From Echinarachnius parma (taxonomy: Eukaryota > Echinodermata > Echinoidea > Clypeasteroida > Echinarachniidae), in the NCBI GenBank assembly GCA_037951105.1, contig JBAMJV010002048.1, forward strand, positions 186,001-250,000: 64,000 nucleotides of DNA, given 5' to 3'. Below are positions 1 through 12,498 of this stretch, in pieces (position 1 is the first letter of the stretch; the number at the start of each line of letters is the position of its first letter). The notes beneath the pieces are model-generated. The model was given only the letters and a program-made list of their open reading frames with translations, was not told the DNA's origin and did not search any database. The translations under genes were made by a program, and so were the position numbers.

Positions 1-2318
1 TATCCCGTGTTAACGTGATGGGTGTTGACGAGCCCCGTTTCGGACGCTTGTTTTCGAAAATGGGAGGGGAGCGAGGAAAGGGCCGTGCCCCCTAATGGTT
101 TGATTTGCTGCTCTCGTTATCTTGTTCCAAAGGCAGTGCATCCCCTCCTGAGGATTACTGGGTATGTGTCGCAACAGACGACTCAAACATGCAAAGCAGA
201 GAGTAATGTGATAGTGATGGACATTTGCATTGCTCAAAGTGATTAGTGCGTTTTTTTGGGTGGCTCCGCAAGTGGAAATAAAATGTGAAAACTCCAAGCG
301 ATTTTAATTTTACTCATCATCTGTAGTTATATTGGACCTTTGGATTGTCCACAGATAATTGAATCCTTTACAAAAATATCTAGTTCCTTATCTTGTCTCT
401 GCTCTTACGACACATTCACTTATTCATGAACGTCATGGTTTTCTGCAAGGAATGTTTGTAGGTAGGCATGTGACAGAGACCACACCCCTTGGATTGTTAC
501 TCATTGCTAGGCAACCATATTGCGGAGGACTCCCTGTAATTGCTGATAAAGCTGTCCAACATTGCAGAAAAGTACTATTAACATCAGAAGTCAGTTGTCT
601 AAGTGTGTCAGTGCTCACGTGCTCTCTGTTGCATCAAATAAACCGCATAGCTCCTATTGATATTTGACTGACATCTTTGTGAGAAATCTTCCAAAGTGGT
701 TCTTGGCTTTGCAAAATCTGACCTCAAACTGAGAAGCAGGCATTGTATTTGCACACACCTTTTGTTCTCTATCCGGTGGTAAGCATGACAGTGTGTGTGA
801 TGTGTTCCGATCATTTCTTCATTCCATTTCATTACTAGATACTTAAAAAAAAAGTTCCATTTCACTCTACCATATAAAAATGAAATGACATGTGGTCAGA
901 AGCATCACATGTCTCTGGACTCCGGTGTGAAAACATCTTGCCACGTGCGGTCAGCTGAATTAAAAGCCCGGGGAGGAAAAAAACAAGATAGTCTGGGGCT
1001 ATCTTCGATACATCCGATCCAGAGGCAGAGCGCTTAATCCGACAACTTTAATCCCATCATCACGGCATTCTTCCAAAAGCCGACATCCTTTATCCCTTTT
1101 AATTCGCGAGGCTGGCAGATTACCTTGTTGGGCGGATCAAGCACCATCTCGATTACCCCACCAATTGGAGCTTTCCACAAGATTGAATGAACATCGGCGA
1201 TAGATCAGTTGCCCGATTTGTCCCAATTCTCGTTGACGCTTGTGAATGTATGAGAGGCATACTGTAGCTGCTGTCCGTCCGCAAATTTTTGTTGACAGTT
1301 GGAGACAAGGGAGATCCCCCGATTTCAAATGGGATGCCAATTTCAAATTTAGTTCGCAAAACCTGATTTGGTTTGCTAGATAACCTACCTATAGAACTGC
1401 AGCTGCAAATTGGACTTGGACACTCTCAAGAGTTTGGTGTGACAATTGGTGTGAAATTTGAATTAGGTTTGCCTGGTAGGCTACATGTTCATCATTTGAA
1501 CCACTGTGAACTGTGAAGGAACACTCCAGAAAAAGGGAGAGTGGATAACCCTTAATCAAGTTTGAAAAACCTGATGAGTTTTGCTTATGAACTACATCAT
1601 TGGAACCACTATAGAAGGGACAATAACTTTGAAACAGGAATTGGAGTACCGGAGTTCTGGACAAAAACAACCTCTTCAGATTTGCTTGATAACCTACTAA
1701 TTGTGACCATTATTAACAATTCTTGCATTATTGGAAGGGATATATGTGTGTATGATGAACAGAGGTGCACCCCTTTGACCAAAGAAGTTGGAGAATTGAT
1801 AAACCTGGACTGATACTGTTTTATTTTGTGTGACTTGACCAGCTTGAATTGTTTTAAATGAGTTGCGACGAGGAAAACTGCGACAAAATGTATTGCTCGG
1901 GACACGATGAAGGCTTTATCGATGGTCAGCATCAGTGAACATATTCTTTTGAGCTAGTTTTTTCCTTTTTTTAGTTAAAGATATTCTTGTACCATAATCA
2001 TTCATTTTCATTGTCACGTTCATGTTCAGAACCAATAACTTTAAAAATGTTATCCAATTTATGGATGTTAATTTTGTCACTGTTTTTATAATTTGCATGC
2101 ATACAGGTCTATTAATTTATCCTGATTGTTTGAATTTGAATGTGAGTGTCTTTCTCATATAAATATCTGTTTTTATACCTGAACCATCTGCTAACCAATT
2201 CCATTTTATGAAGTATTTTTATATAATATTCATACATGTACATAATATATTAATACGCATTTGTACTTTTTCTAACCATACCTTTTCTCTCTCTCTTTAT
2301 CTTGCTATCCTTCTGTAG
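1..2318 (+). other. TRAF7 intron (or further upstream sequence), no exon recognised
   Basis: I found no segment matching the TRAF7 RING or zinc-finger part here. Positions 1-250 are richer in GC than the rest but not recognisable. Positions 1300-1710 hold a diverged repeat of 'aaacctgatttggtttgctagataacctac'-like sequence (near 1360 and 1675). I see nothing else. Confidence 0.5.
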
Positions 2319-2360
2319 ACTACATGGACGACAACATGAGCAGAGTGGAAAAGTCAATAG
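2319..2360 (+). CDS. TRAF7: TRAF7 exon, coiled-coil segment
   Basis: Acceptor ttctgtag, donor gtgagt. It encodes [13 protein letters not shown] and joins the next exon in phase 1. The sequence corresponds to the coiled-coil end of TRAF7 (an LEKSL-like stretch). This is the first exon of the gene visible in the window. Confidence 0.75.
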
Positions 2361-5300
2361 GTGAGTTTGAGTGCTGAGTTTAATACCTTGATGTATCATT
2401 AATTTTCCCCCTGATAAAGAATCAGTTAGGTTTGAAAGCTTGGCTTGATTTTTACTTACATTAAATAACTTTCATAAATTTTCTTAGATGAGGACAAATA
2501 TTTGTTGTATCAAGTTTGAGGTAAATTTTATTTTTTGAACTTTCTTGTGCAATGATCTAAGAATAAGCATGACAGATGATTTGAAGAAGTAGCAGAGGTC
2601 ATCACAGATGTCTTCTTATTTCATGAATATCAAAACAATGTTAAAAGACAGTATGATTTGAATTTAGAGCAGAAATCATCTCAAGTTAAAAAATGAATGC
2701 ATTATATCAATTTTAAGTAAAAATCGTGCAATAAGTTTTCTTTTTCATTCAACTGAGAGATAGTTAATGTATGATTTATTGGCATTTCTTCTTCTTCTTT
2801 ATTTCTTCATTTCAAACAAAAGGAAACTTACCAGAAATATATAATGAACATTTAAAATGACCAAGAAATATAGCATTTCCCGGGGATTTTAATTTTAATT
2901 TTTACAAATCTTTTCCCCAAACAGTGGATATTGATGAGAACCAGAGGACGTTCTCGGACGAGCTGATTTCCCACGAAAGGAACTACACAATGGTCAACCG
3001 GGAACTGTCCGTCATCAACGCCAGGCTCAACTCAGGAGCTGCTGGAGGTAAGACTAACACCCCAATCTCTTAACTGTGTAGAGGTGTTCTGGTCTAGTGG
3101 TCAGAGCTCTAACTCTGCAGATCATGTTCAAACCTAAGCTGTATCTCTCGGATGTTGACGATAAAGGGCTGTCCCATACGTAAATAATCAAAATTGATTT
3201 AACACGTCTGTATAAAGTTTATACTAAATAACCAACCAACCTAACATGGTCAGGTCCTGTTACATAAAGATTCACAATCAATTGTACGGTTAATCATGAA
3301 TCTTGATGTTACACTGGCTCTGGACTGGTCCATTAATGTTATCTTATTTTCTGGGGCTAACTTTCGAGTTGTCAGGCAAGAAAAAAGGACTGAAAATGTG
3401 TTATGTATTGAGTTTCATGCAAATTTATAGAGGCTTTGATTTCCGAAGGCACTTGTTGGCATTTGTGGGGCTAATTCACCCAAAACTATTGTGTAAGAAA
3501 CCATGGAGTATGCACATTTAGTAAAACAATCAAATAGTCTGGAATGGGTGAATTATTTCTGTGTATATTTGGACTGAATGACAATTTTGTTCAATGTAAT
3601 GCTTCCTATAGAGATAATGCAGGACCCACCAGGTTCCCATAGGCAATGGGTTAATAATTTAAACTAATGAGTATGAGACACACCCTCAAAGAACAATTGA
3701 GTGAGTGCTGGATAATAAAGAGGGTATGAAACCTGTTCCCTACTAGATGCTTAAATTACCATAGAGTTAATACAGGGCCCACTAGGTTCCAGTAGGCAAT
3801 GGGTTTACTGTATTAGTGGCAACACCCCAGCCCTGTACATCGTCATTCTAGCATGCTGACTTACAAATGTAATATTCCTAAAGGGATGAACATTTAAATG
3901 AAAACCTCTAGGTATTTATATTCTAATGTTGATATCTTCATGGACAGGAAAATTAAGGAATTATTTAAAATTTGCTTTCCCCCATGCAGGGCTCTCTTAT
4001 CAGATATAATCCCCACCATATACTTGTGTGTTGTAAATCCTAATTCATCAGTAGCTAATTCAAGAGTTTTTAGTGGCCAAATTAAATTTCTGGTGGCCAT
4101 TGGCGCCAGGGGGGTGTTTCACAAAACACTCAAATCGATTTTAGGATCTATTCAATGGGACGATGATCACATAAAATCGATGCTAAAATCAATTTTAGTG
4201 TTAGTGGAACACCCCCCCAGCGCCACCCTTAAAGGCAAGCCCTGCCGATATTTTAGTAGACAAGGACAATATTGCATGGAATGATGGAACTTACCTGTAT
4301 GAGTCAACAACTTATAACCCAGTATGAGCAAATTGGGGCAACATAGTTTGGGAGTAATGCTCTAATCCCTTGCCTAGGGGAACCTGGTGGGTCCTGTATT
4401 AACTGTATGGGGAATGCAAAATCTATTAGGGAACAGGTTAACCCATTGCCTACCGGAACTTGATGGGCTCTGTATTAACTATATGTGGAGAGCAAAATCT
4501 AGTAGTGATCGGGTTGATAACGTGAACTCACGAGTTCAAGATAGCCACGCCCGCAGTACAGGGCCCAGGGAACAATTGAGCGAGCGCTGGACAATCAAGG
4601 TGTATTAAGGGAATTAGTGGCAACGCCCCAGAACTGTTTATTGTCATTTACTATGCTGACATATTCCTTCGAGGATTAACATAAAATACACATAAAATGT
4701 ATTGTAATGTGAGTCTGTTTAGAATTAAAATGAATTCGGTACAACATCCGTTTTCTGTAGAGAAGTCTTGGATGTGTATATATATTGGATCTTAAATATA
4801 TTATATCTTCATAAAAAATGGAATATTACGGAATGTTTGAATTAGACATTTTAATTAAAAGCAGACACAGCCAATCATAATGAATGACTTATTCTACCTG
4901 TATGACTCACAACTAATGTCCAGTTCGAGTAAATTATGACAACATTTGTTAAAAGTAATACATAAATAATGTGAACTCATGAGTATGTACAAGACATGCC
5001 TCCAGGGAACAATTGAGCGAGCGCTGGACAATCAAGGAGTATTAAAGCGAATTAGTGGCAACGCCCCAGCCCTGTTCATTGTCATGTTATAGCTTTTTTG
5101 ATTGACGCAAAAGGACAATGCCTTATTATAGGAGCGGGATTAAGTAATGGATTAAGGGGATCATGTAGATATGTGCCAATCATTGTCATTCAGATTTAAT
5201 TAGAATGTAAACTCCCTTTTGTGTATGCAGCGCATATCATAATGTATGTGCGACTGAGTATTTTTAGAAACGGGGTAGGGGGGATGATGTATGGATCACC

Positions 5301-8300
5301 ATTGTATAATACAAAATAATGTCTTCCGAATTATGATTTGCAAAGGTATATTTTTAACCTAAGGCAATTAGTTAAGTTATTTAAACAAAGAATCACTTTT
5401 CAGCAGGCTTTAACTGCCATGATCTCAAAATTGACCAAATGGAGATATTGCAGTATGCAACAATATTGTTAATTTGTCTCTTCCCTCCAAAAGAGTACAC
5501 TCTTCTTCCTTGGTAAATGTTGTACTTTTATTATTTTGTGAAACTGACACTTGTGTTTTAATAACGTGCATACTTAAACCGGTTCCATACTAGATTTTGC
5601 ACTCTCCATAAGAGTTAATACATTACATGTACATCTACCAAGTGATGTTGTTTTGTGACACATACTATGGCCACTTGCTGGTCACCAATCAATGACTGGA
5701 GTTATCTACTCACCCGACACCGGGCCGAGATTTGGGGGAAGCCCGCATTTGTGGACGGGGGTGAGGGAAGGAAGCGTGAGCGTGTGGTTGGAAATTATCA
5801 AATTACCCCTCATCAGCACCTACTGCACTCAATTGTTGACAGCAGTAACCCAATACTAACATCTTTTATTAAACTGATTGGACATTATGAACTTTTCAGT
5901 ATGGCAGAGCAAAAGTCTTAACCCAATTCTTTCATCTGTTATTAAACTGATTGGACAACGTGAACTTATATAAGAGTGAAGCAAAAGCCTTAAAGACCAT
6001 TATTGAATTGTAAAAGTGATTCACTTTTTTTCCAGTAGATAAATGTTTGTCACAGAATTGTTAAAAGCTATAACCCAATACTTGCATTTATTATTAACCC
6101 ACTGGTCCCCCAAAATAATTGGGTTTGGTTGTATGGATTATACAGTTATGTTATAGCAAAATCAATCAGTCCTGAACGTGTTAAGAAACTGATTGTACAT
6201 CATGAACTTATAGAGTGAAGCAAGAGCCTTATAGACCACTTTTGAATTGTAAAAGTGATTCACTTATTTCCCTTAGTTATATATGTTTGTCACACAAAGT
6301 TCATCAATATGATTTAAGTTGGTAGGAATTAATTGATTCCTCGTTTATAGGAAGTGGTACAATTACCTTGTCTCCAAATTACTTCAACAGTTCATAGCTG
6401 CAAATCTTTCTTGTTTGTTTTTTTATAAAATGCCATTTGGAAATCTTTAAATCTGGAAAGAATGATAATGAATAGACTAATTACATAATATATCATGTTA
6501 CACCACATTCCCAATTAGTCAGTCAGAAAAAGAAATCAATTTTGGAATGATTTTTAATTCATCTTCCTTACCACACATCTTTCCCCTTGAGTTTATTGTC
6601 ACAAACATGCTGATTTGATTAGCAAGGAACGCAAACATTCAAAGTGTTTTCTCTTGGTGTACGGTGTATGGTTTCACGTCCTTGGATCAGAATATCGAAG
6701 TTGCGGTATTCCACAAAAGCGCTGTCACTAGTTTCGGTCTTAACCACATCTTTGACAACCCTGTCTCCATGTTTTGAGGAAACAAACAATTTGTTATTAT
6801 AAACCTTGCCGAAAGTAGTGCACCTTTGCATTCCCACTGATAAATTCAAATTTAGCATGATATTGTGAGTGTGAATGGTCCCATGAAATAAAGGTCAAGT
6901 AACAATCGCTCTGCTGTTTATATTCCATGAACCAACAATGCTCTCTAACCCTAAACAAAACCTGGGAAATAACCCTAATGTTGATCCTAATTTTAAACCA
7001 AATCCTAATTTTAAACCAAATGCTATTCTTTATTTTAATGATGAAATTATGATAAACCCCCAAAGCGTTTGTAGCTGGAGCATGTTTTGTGTCACAGTGT
7101 GAACGGCTCCCATTAGTGTATGACATTTTTATCCCACGTTTGTTTAAGGATTATGGGTCCCTATAGATGTGTTATTTGATACAGGTATCGCGTTACAGCA
7201 CCATCACTATTACTTAACCCCCTCTGTTGATGAAGATAGGAGATAGGAAGCCAAGGATGTCCCTTGCTTATTCCCAGTCATAATCCCAATAACTCGATCG
7301 GGACATGCAAGGAAACTTTGAGTCTTTAAAACCACAAGAGTGTCATCAAGAATTCACATTGTGAAGAGTTCATTGATGACTATATTAATATTTCTTTATC
7401 CCATTGCCTTCAGGGACCTGATGGGTCCTAAAACTCTATGGGAATTACAAAATCTAGTAGGGAACAGGTTGATAGATTAAAACAGATTCTGTACATTTAC
7501 ATTGCTCAGTCCTCTATGCAAGATTTCTTACAGATGTACAATCAACACAAACAGTCTTTTTGTGTGAGAACTCAAATATGCATTATTTTGTCAAATTAAT
7601 TATAATGTGTGCATTTTCTTTCCCTTGTTTTCTCTTTTCACAGCATATGACCCACAGCAAGTATACAAATGCAAAGGCACATTTGTTGGACATCAGGTGA
7701 GATATTTGTTTTCATTTCAGTTATTAAGTTTGATGCTCTCTAAACTTCAATAAATATAAACAAAATGAAGTTGAAGGAAGAAACTTCTTAAAAACCGATT
7801 ATCAACGTTTTGACTGGTGCAAAACTTGGATATTTAGTTTAATCTAGATGATTGTATAATTGATTAGTAAGGTACATGTATATGTGTAATCAACTTTTAA
7901 TGATATTTTGAATTAATTCCAATAGAAATTATTCCTGCTTCAAGTAAAAGAAGTTAAAAGAAGTTAACATTAATACTATAAAACAAATTTGTAAATGGAA
8001 CTTTCAATAATAAAAAATTTAAATTAATTTTCTTATCTTCTATTTTCATATACTTTTTTTGTAATACTAGGGACCGGTTTGGTGCCTGTGCGTGCATGGA
8101 GATCTGTTGTTCAGTGGATCGTCAGACAAGACAATCAAGGCTTGGGACACCTGCACCAACTACACATGCCAGAAGACTCTGGAGGGACACAATGGCATAG
8201 TGCTCGCCCTCTGCACTCATGGGTAAGATAAATAGACAGTTATTTTTATTTCTTTAGCCTTAAACAATATTATCCCTTAGATGGAGCAAACTGAAATGAA

Positions 8301-11300
8301 TGATATTAGATGCATTGAAATAGATAGTGCAACAAGATACCAGAATCAATAATGCGTATTGTGTATCCCAATTGACTATTCATATTCAATCCATTGCATT
8401 GAGTCAACATAAACTTTATGGAAATGTGTACATTGGAGGGAATGAATTAATTGATAATCCCTGTTACAAAGGAGAGACTGGTAAAACTGTACCTACTTTT
8501 TAAACGTTGCATACAATTCAAACCATTTCATGTCAAATGTAGATGTGCCACATATTTTCTCTATTTGAAGGAAAGTTTATTGAGAGGGGATACAGATTAT
8601 GAAACCCTGCCATAATGGAGGGACTGGTGAAGAGTTATGTATTGTATAATATATGGACACTTTTATTGATATGGTGACCGATTGTAACATACTTTCTTTA
8701 ATTTAAACAGGAATCGCCTTTACAGTGGATCTGCAGACTGCACAATCATGGTAAGAATTCATATTTATAATTTTTTCTTCTATTGGTCTTTTAATAAGAT
8801 TATATTTCCATTACATGGTGCCCTGCTTTCAAGCTATGCTTTCTAGGGGCACCTCAACCATTTGTTAATTTCCTTGTAATTTATGTATTTTGCTTTTATA
8901 TATTTGTTTGAAATAAAATGAAATTGAATCAAATTGAATTAAATTATTGTTATTTCCAATATTACAATTTTCACTCTAAACACATACTTAAAAAGTTAAT
9001 CATCTTAAAACTGCAAATTCTACTAATGCTAACACCAACAACAATATCAACACCATCAACACTAACAACAGCAACACCACCACCACCACCACCACCACTA
9101 CAGTTTTTAAAACTTTTTTGCTATTTATTATTCTTAATTTATTTATTAGGTGTGGAACATTGATCAACTTGAGCTAGAGAAGACGATCCAGGCCCATGAG
9201 AACCCTGTGTGCACACTGGTGGCAGCAAACAACATGCTCTTCAGCGGATCCCTCAAGGTGAGTTTCACCATTTATTCTACCAGTTTCGACCCATTCAAGA
9301 CAATTCATAATTCATTTGGGTATAATTTGCAATCTCCATAAACCACAGCCTTAGTATTTTTTGAAACCAGTACTGAATGGGGTTTTTTATAATTAGAGTT
9401 CAAACAAAGTCTGATTAATAGGCAAAATGAGCACATAGTATTTGTTGATTAATGAACATTGATTTCTTCAATTGAAGAACAGTCTAACTATGAATTTGCT
9501 TATTTGATTACTGCTTTTAAATTTGATTTTCACTAAAATGACATGTGAATAACAGACAAAAAGTAAATGAAATGTAAACATTGTGAACTCCTTTATATTT
9601 GCAAATTTTTTTTTTTGTAACAGTTATCATGCATTGAATATTTGTAGGAATTTAACAAGAATACAGTTTTACTCTTTTCTTGTCTTTTGAAAGTGATCAA
9701 AGTATCAAACCTGTGTATGAAACTTAATTTCTTTAAATAAGGAAATAATGCAGGCGTTCAAAATACTTGATAATGACATATTACAATGTAAAGCTGTTTG
9801 GACAGGTGACTGGAGGGCACTGGTGTGTGTATATGACATATTATGGAAAGTGCACTACTATTTGATTGGTTTGAATCTCTCTTATTGCTCAGGTGATCAA
9901 GGTATGGGACCTGCACACACACCAGCTGAAGCGAGAGCTGACTGGACTCAACCACTGGGTGAGGGCGCTGGTCGCCAACGGCAACTATCTCTACAGCGGC
10001 TCCTACCAGACCATCAAGGTATGGTAACCTTTTAATAATAATAGTCTTTTTTATACAGCACTTTCAGAGTTTCAGAGCATTATTACTTTGGCTTTAGCTT
10101 AGCTGCCATGATGGGGCGCTATAGCATTTCAAGGAATAAATTCCTGCCAAGTAACCATTTACTACACCTGGGCAGAAGACATTCAGAATAAGGTGATCCT
10201 GGCAGGAATATTTTATTTCCAAGACTGGCACCAAGCAGTTAAATCATTAAAACTTAGAAATTTCTTGAGAAAATATATGTGAATAACAGGAAAAGCAATA
10301 GATATCATGTAGTGACAACATAATTTATGATACTCGTTTGGATCAAAAACATTATGGTAGACCATTCCTAAGGTATAAGGAGAAGTGTGAATATACCTTT
10401 CATTCACCAAGTCCAGGTATTTGTGACTAATCTACAATGGAACATGGAACACTAGATTCCAATTGATTGCCAATCGGTTACCCTGCTACAAACTGATATA
10501 TTTAAATCAAAGTGTGAGCTAATCTAACCCTATTCATTTTTACACTTGACATCTTTAGGTGTGGGATCTGAACACACTGGAGATTGTGCACAGCCTTCAG
10601 ACGAGCGGGGGCAGTGTGTACTCCATCGCTATCACCAACCACCACATCATTGCTGGCACATACGAGAACTGCATTCATGTGAGTATAAGACCTTGGCCCT
10701 GTTGCAGAAAGAGTTGCAAACAATTGTAAAGTTGCTGCAATCAATTGCAAGTCAGAACATACATGTAATTATGCAGATTTGAACCAATCAGATTTGTGTA
10801 ACTATTTTGTCACAATTTCTGACTTGCAATTAATTGCAACTCTTAGTACCATATCAAGAAAAACTGTATTCTTTTTTTAAAGATTAAAAAAAAAAAAAAA
10901 AAAACAGATTCATGGTCATAAATGAAATTTGTTCAGTGAATCAGTCCTTGTCTTCTACATAATTGTTCATTCAAAAAATGTTGTTCAAACTGATAACATA
11001 CATGTATAAGGTGTTATCAGGCTTGAAAGTACTTACAACAAAATAAAAACAATATTGATATAAAATCTTTCATCTTTTCTCAACATCATTAATTGACATA
11101 TTATTCATCGCATTGTGATATGAATCATGATTTCAGTCGATACGAAATCATTAAAGACAATCTAAATTAATTTTTGTTTCTTCTTAATTTTCAGGTTTGG
11201 GATAAGAATGAATACAGCCAGGTCGAGACGTTGACTGGACATGTAGGGACCGTGTATGCCCTGGCCGTCATCAGTGCCCCAGGCATGACAAGGGTCTTCA

Positions 11301-12498
11301 GTGCGTCCTACGACAGATCACTGAGGGTAGGGAGAAAATAAAATCTTTTCAAAAGTCTTCTATGCCTATTACAAAAGTTCCTAATGGCATGGCACATAAG
11401 CCTGTGAAATCTTACAGGAGGACTTTGCCTCTGAAGATAGATCACTGAAGGATAATAGAAATTTAAAAAGCATATACATGTAGGCATCATTTCCTAGCTG
11501 TGTACACCACACAGTTAATCTTGTGTCTGAAGAAAAAAATAGTCCAGGAATAAGTGGCTGAAAATTAAGATCTAGGTAATGAATTATTTTTTTGTCAAGT
11601 GTATTCATTCATCTCTGTATATCTAACAGATGATTAATATGATGCCTCCTGTAGATTTCTAAGTTGTGTTCTTCTGCAAAGAAAGTGCACTGTCTTGTAA
11701 CACATGGGGGCATGTCCGGGAGCACTGTGCGATTATGTATTACTTCAAACATTCGGTGCTGGATATTTAAATTCCATTAGAAATAAGATTTAAAGTATAA
11801 TATTTAAAGTTGCTGAATATATTTGTTTACAGGCATAAAGATTAAAGATACACCAGTTACTTGAATTGTTAGGAAAAAGAAGGTGTCTATTTATTACAAC
11901 TTATAACAGCCACTCATTCTTTGTCTCCTATCTGCAGGTATGGAATATGGAGAACATGATCTGCACACAGACTCTGATCAGGCATCAAGGCAGTGTTGCG
12001 TGTCTGGCCGTCTCTAGAGGGCGACTGTTTTCAGGAGCCGTGGACAGTTCTGTCAAGGTATATTATTTTATTTTTATTTTTATTTTTTCATACACATTTC
12101 ATATCTTCGGCATGATACTCCACGAGTTGAATTTATTTTTAGTAAAAGGAACAATCAGTAAGTACATTTTGTATGAATATAATTGTCAGCTAACTTTCAA
12201 AGATGCAACATCAGTACCTTATCATATGTAGCTTTCTTGAACATGCAATACAATCTAAACTGAACTAAGAAATAATATACTGCCCTTTTCCAATGGTTCC
12301 AAAGGGTCGTTATGTCAAAGATGCCTTTCTTAATTTGCCCTTTTTATAGATGATTTAAAAAAAATATATAAATATGTCACTGTTTCTCTGTAGTTATACC
12401 TTGAAATGTTTCATCCATACATTGCTCTATTCCTAGATGAATTCCTTTATTTTATTAATTCACCCATTTCTTTTCTTTTACTGCAGGTATGGCAATGA
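2319..12498 (+). CDS. TRAF7: TRAF7-like E3 ubiquitin ligase, C-terminal half (11 exons; 5' part outside window)
   Basis: Exons: 2319-2360, 2925-3047, 7644-7696, 8071-8222, 8711-8750, 9150-9257, 9893-10018, 10559-10678, 11195-11326, 11938-12057, 12487-12498. All use GT/AG sites and join in one frame to give about 341 residues plus TGA; vertebrate TRAF7 is about 670, so the RING finger and TRAF-type zinc fingers lie upstream. The first two exons encode the end of the coiled coil ([15 protein letters not shown]). The rest encode seven WD40 blades with [44 protein letters not shown] and [23 protein letters not shown] motifs that match TRAF7 closely. In the family, TRAF7 is a RING E3 that works with MEKK3 in JNK/p38 and NF-kB signalling, and its propeller is the partner-binding surface. 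From blade 2 on, introns fall just before the VW of each blade, in phase 0. Identity is based on remembered family sequence, not a search. Confidence 0.93.
2925..3047 (+). CDS. TRAF7: TRAF7 exon, coiled coil to propeller linker
   Basis: Acceptor ccccaaacag, donor gtaaga. It encodes [13 protein letters not shown] through [11 protein letters not shown], the conserved segment that precedes the WD40 domain. Confidence 0.9.
3081..3145 (+). repeat. tRNA-like SINE head (degenerate)
   Basis: An A-box-like 'tggtctagtggtca' is followed by a B-box-like 'tgttcaaacct' at tRNA spacing. It does not look like a functional tRNA. Confidence 0.4.
3600..5095. repeat. Cluster of repeated TTAA mini-elements and a threefold intron repeat
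   Basis: The phrase 'gaattagtggcaacgcccc' with its partner 'gaacaattgagcgagcgctg' recurs near 3690-3850, 4570-4660 and 5007-5090. Interleaved are about 80-bp units running from an 'aacccattgccta'-like end to a 'gggaacaggttaa'-like end (near 3600-3655, 3735-3805, 4365-4515). All lie in the TRAF7 intron 3048-7643. Confidence 0.6.
4102..4225. mobile_element. 124-bp MITE with terminal inverted repeats
   Basis: The left end ggcgccaggggggtgtttc pairs with the right end gaacacccccccagcgcc, and the inner arms (acaaaacact / agtgttagtg) pair partly. The internal 'aaatcgatttta' is also inverted. Typical non-autonomous inverted-repeat element inside a TRAF7 intron. Confidence 0.65.
5840..6300. repeat. 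Diverged tandem duplication of about 280-300 bp
   Basis: 'aaactgattggaca..gtgaactta', 'gtgaagcaaaagcctta' and 'gaattgtaaaagtgattcactt' recur in the same order near 5940-6060 and 6185-6295, with a partial third copy from about 5870. Intronic. Confidence 0.55.
7644..7696 (+). CDS. TRAF7: TRAF7 exon, start of WD40 domain
   Basis: Acceptor ttttcacag, donor gtgaga. It encodes [18 protein letters not shown], the first strand and GH of blade 1. A 4.6-kb repeat-filled intron precedes it. Confidence 0.93.
8071..8222 (+). CDS. TRAF7: TRAF7 exon, WD blades 1-2
   Basis: Acceptor gtaatactag, donor gtaaga. It encodes [19 protein letters not shown] and on to the LEGH of blade 2. The usual IKVWD is IKAWD here. 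Confidence 0.94.
8711..8750 (+). CDS. TRAF7: TRAF7 exon, WD blade 2 (40 nt)
   Basis: Short exon between atttaaacag and gtaaga. With the 2 nt left from the previous exon it encodes [14 protein letters not shown]. Confidence 0.9.
9150..9257 (+). CDS. TRAF7: TRAF7 exon, WD blade 3
   Basis: Phase 0 on both sides (108 nt), acceptor atttattag, donor gtgagt. It encodes [19 protein letters not shown] to LFSGSLK, matching the RAHDNPVCTLV blade of TRAF7. Confidence 0.93.
9893..10018 (+). CDS. TRAF7: TRAF7 exon, WD blade 4
   Basis: Phase 0 on both sides (126 nt), acceptor attgctcag, donor gtatgg. It encodes [16 protein letters not shown] to [10 protein letters not shown]. Confidence 0.93.
10559..10678 (+). 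CDS. TRAF7: TRAF7 exon, WD blade 5
   Basis: Phase 0 (120 nt), acceptor catctttag, donor gtgagt. It encodes [18 protein letters not shown] to GTYENCIH. Confidence 0.94.
10695..10855. mobile_element. Foldback/MITE with 'gttgcagaaagagttgcaa' ends
   Basis: 'ttgcaatcaattgcaagtcag' on the left is inverted as 'ctgacttgcaattaattgcaa' on the right. A related copy lies at about 38685-38910, ending 'agttgcaacactttctgcaatggggccc'. It lies just downstream of the TRAF7 blade-5 exon. Confidence 0.55.
11195..11326 (+). CDS. TRAF7: TRAF7 exon, WD blade 6
   Basis: Phase 0 (132 nt), acceptor aattttcag, donor gtaggg. It encodes [16 protein letters not shown] to [10 protein letters not shown]. Confidence 0.94.
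11938..12057 (+). CDS. TRAF7: TRAF7 exon, WD blade 7
   Basis: Phase 0 (120 nt), acceptor tatctgcag, donor gtatat. It encodes [18 protein letters not shown] to [10 protein letters not shown]. Confidence 0.94.
12487..12498 (+). CDS. TRAF7: TRAF7 terminal exon coding part (VWQ-stop)
   Basis: After acceptor tttactgcag only three codons (VWQ) and TGA remain. They close the last propeller strand, like the VWTC end of vertebrate TRAF7. The 3' UTR follows directly. Confidence 0.88.
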   Translation, partial: VWQ

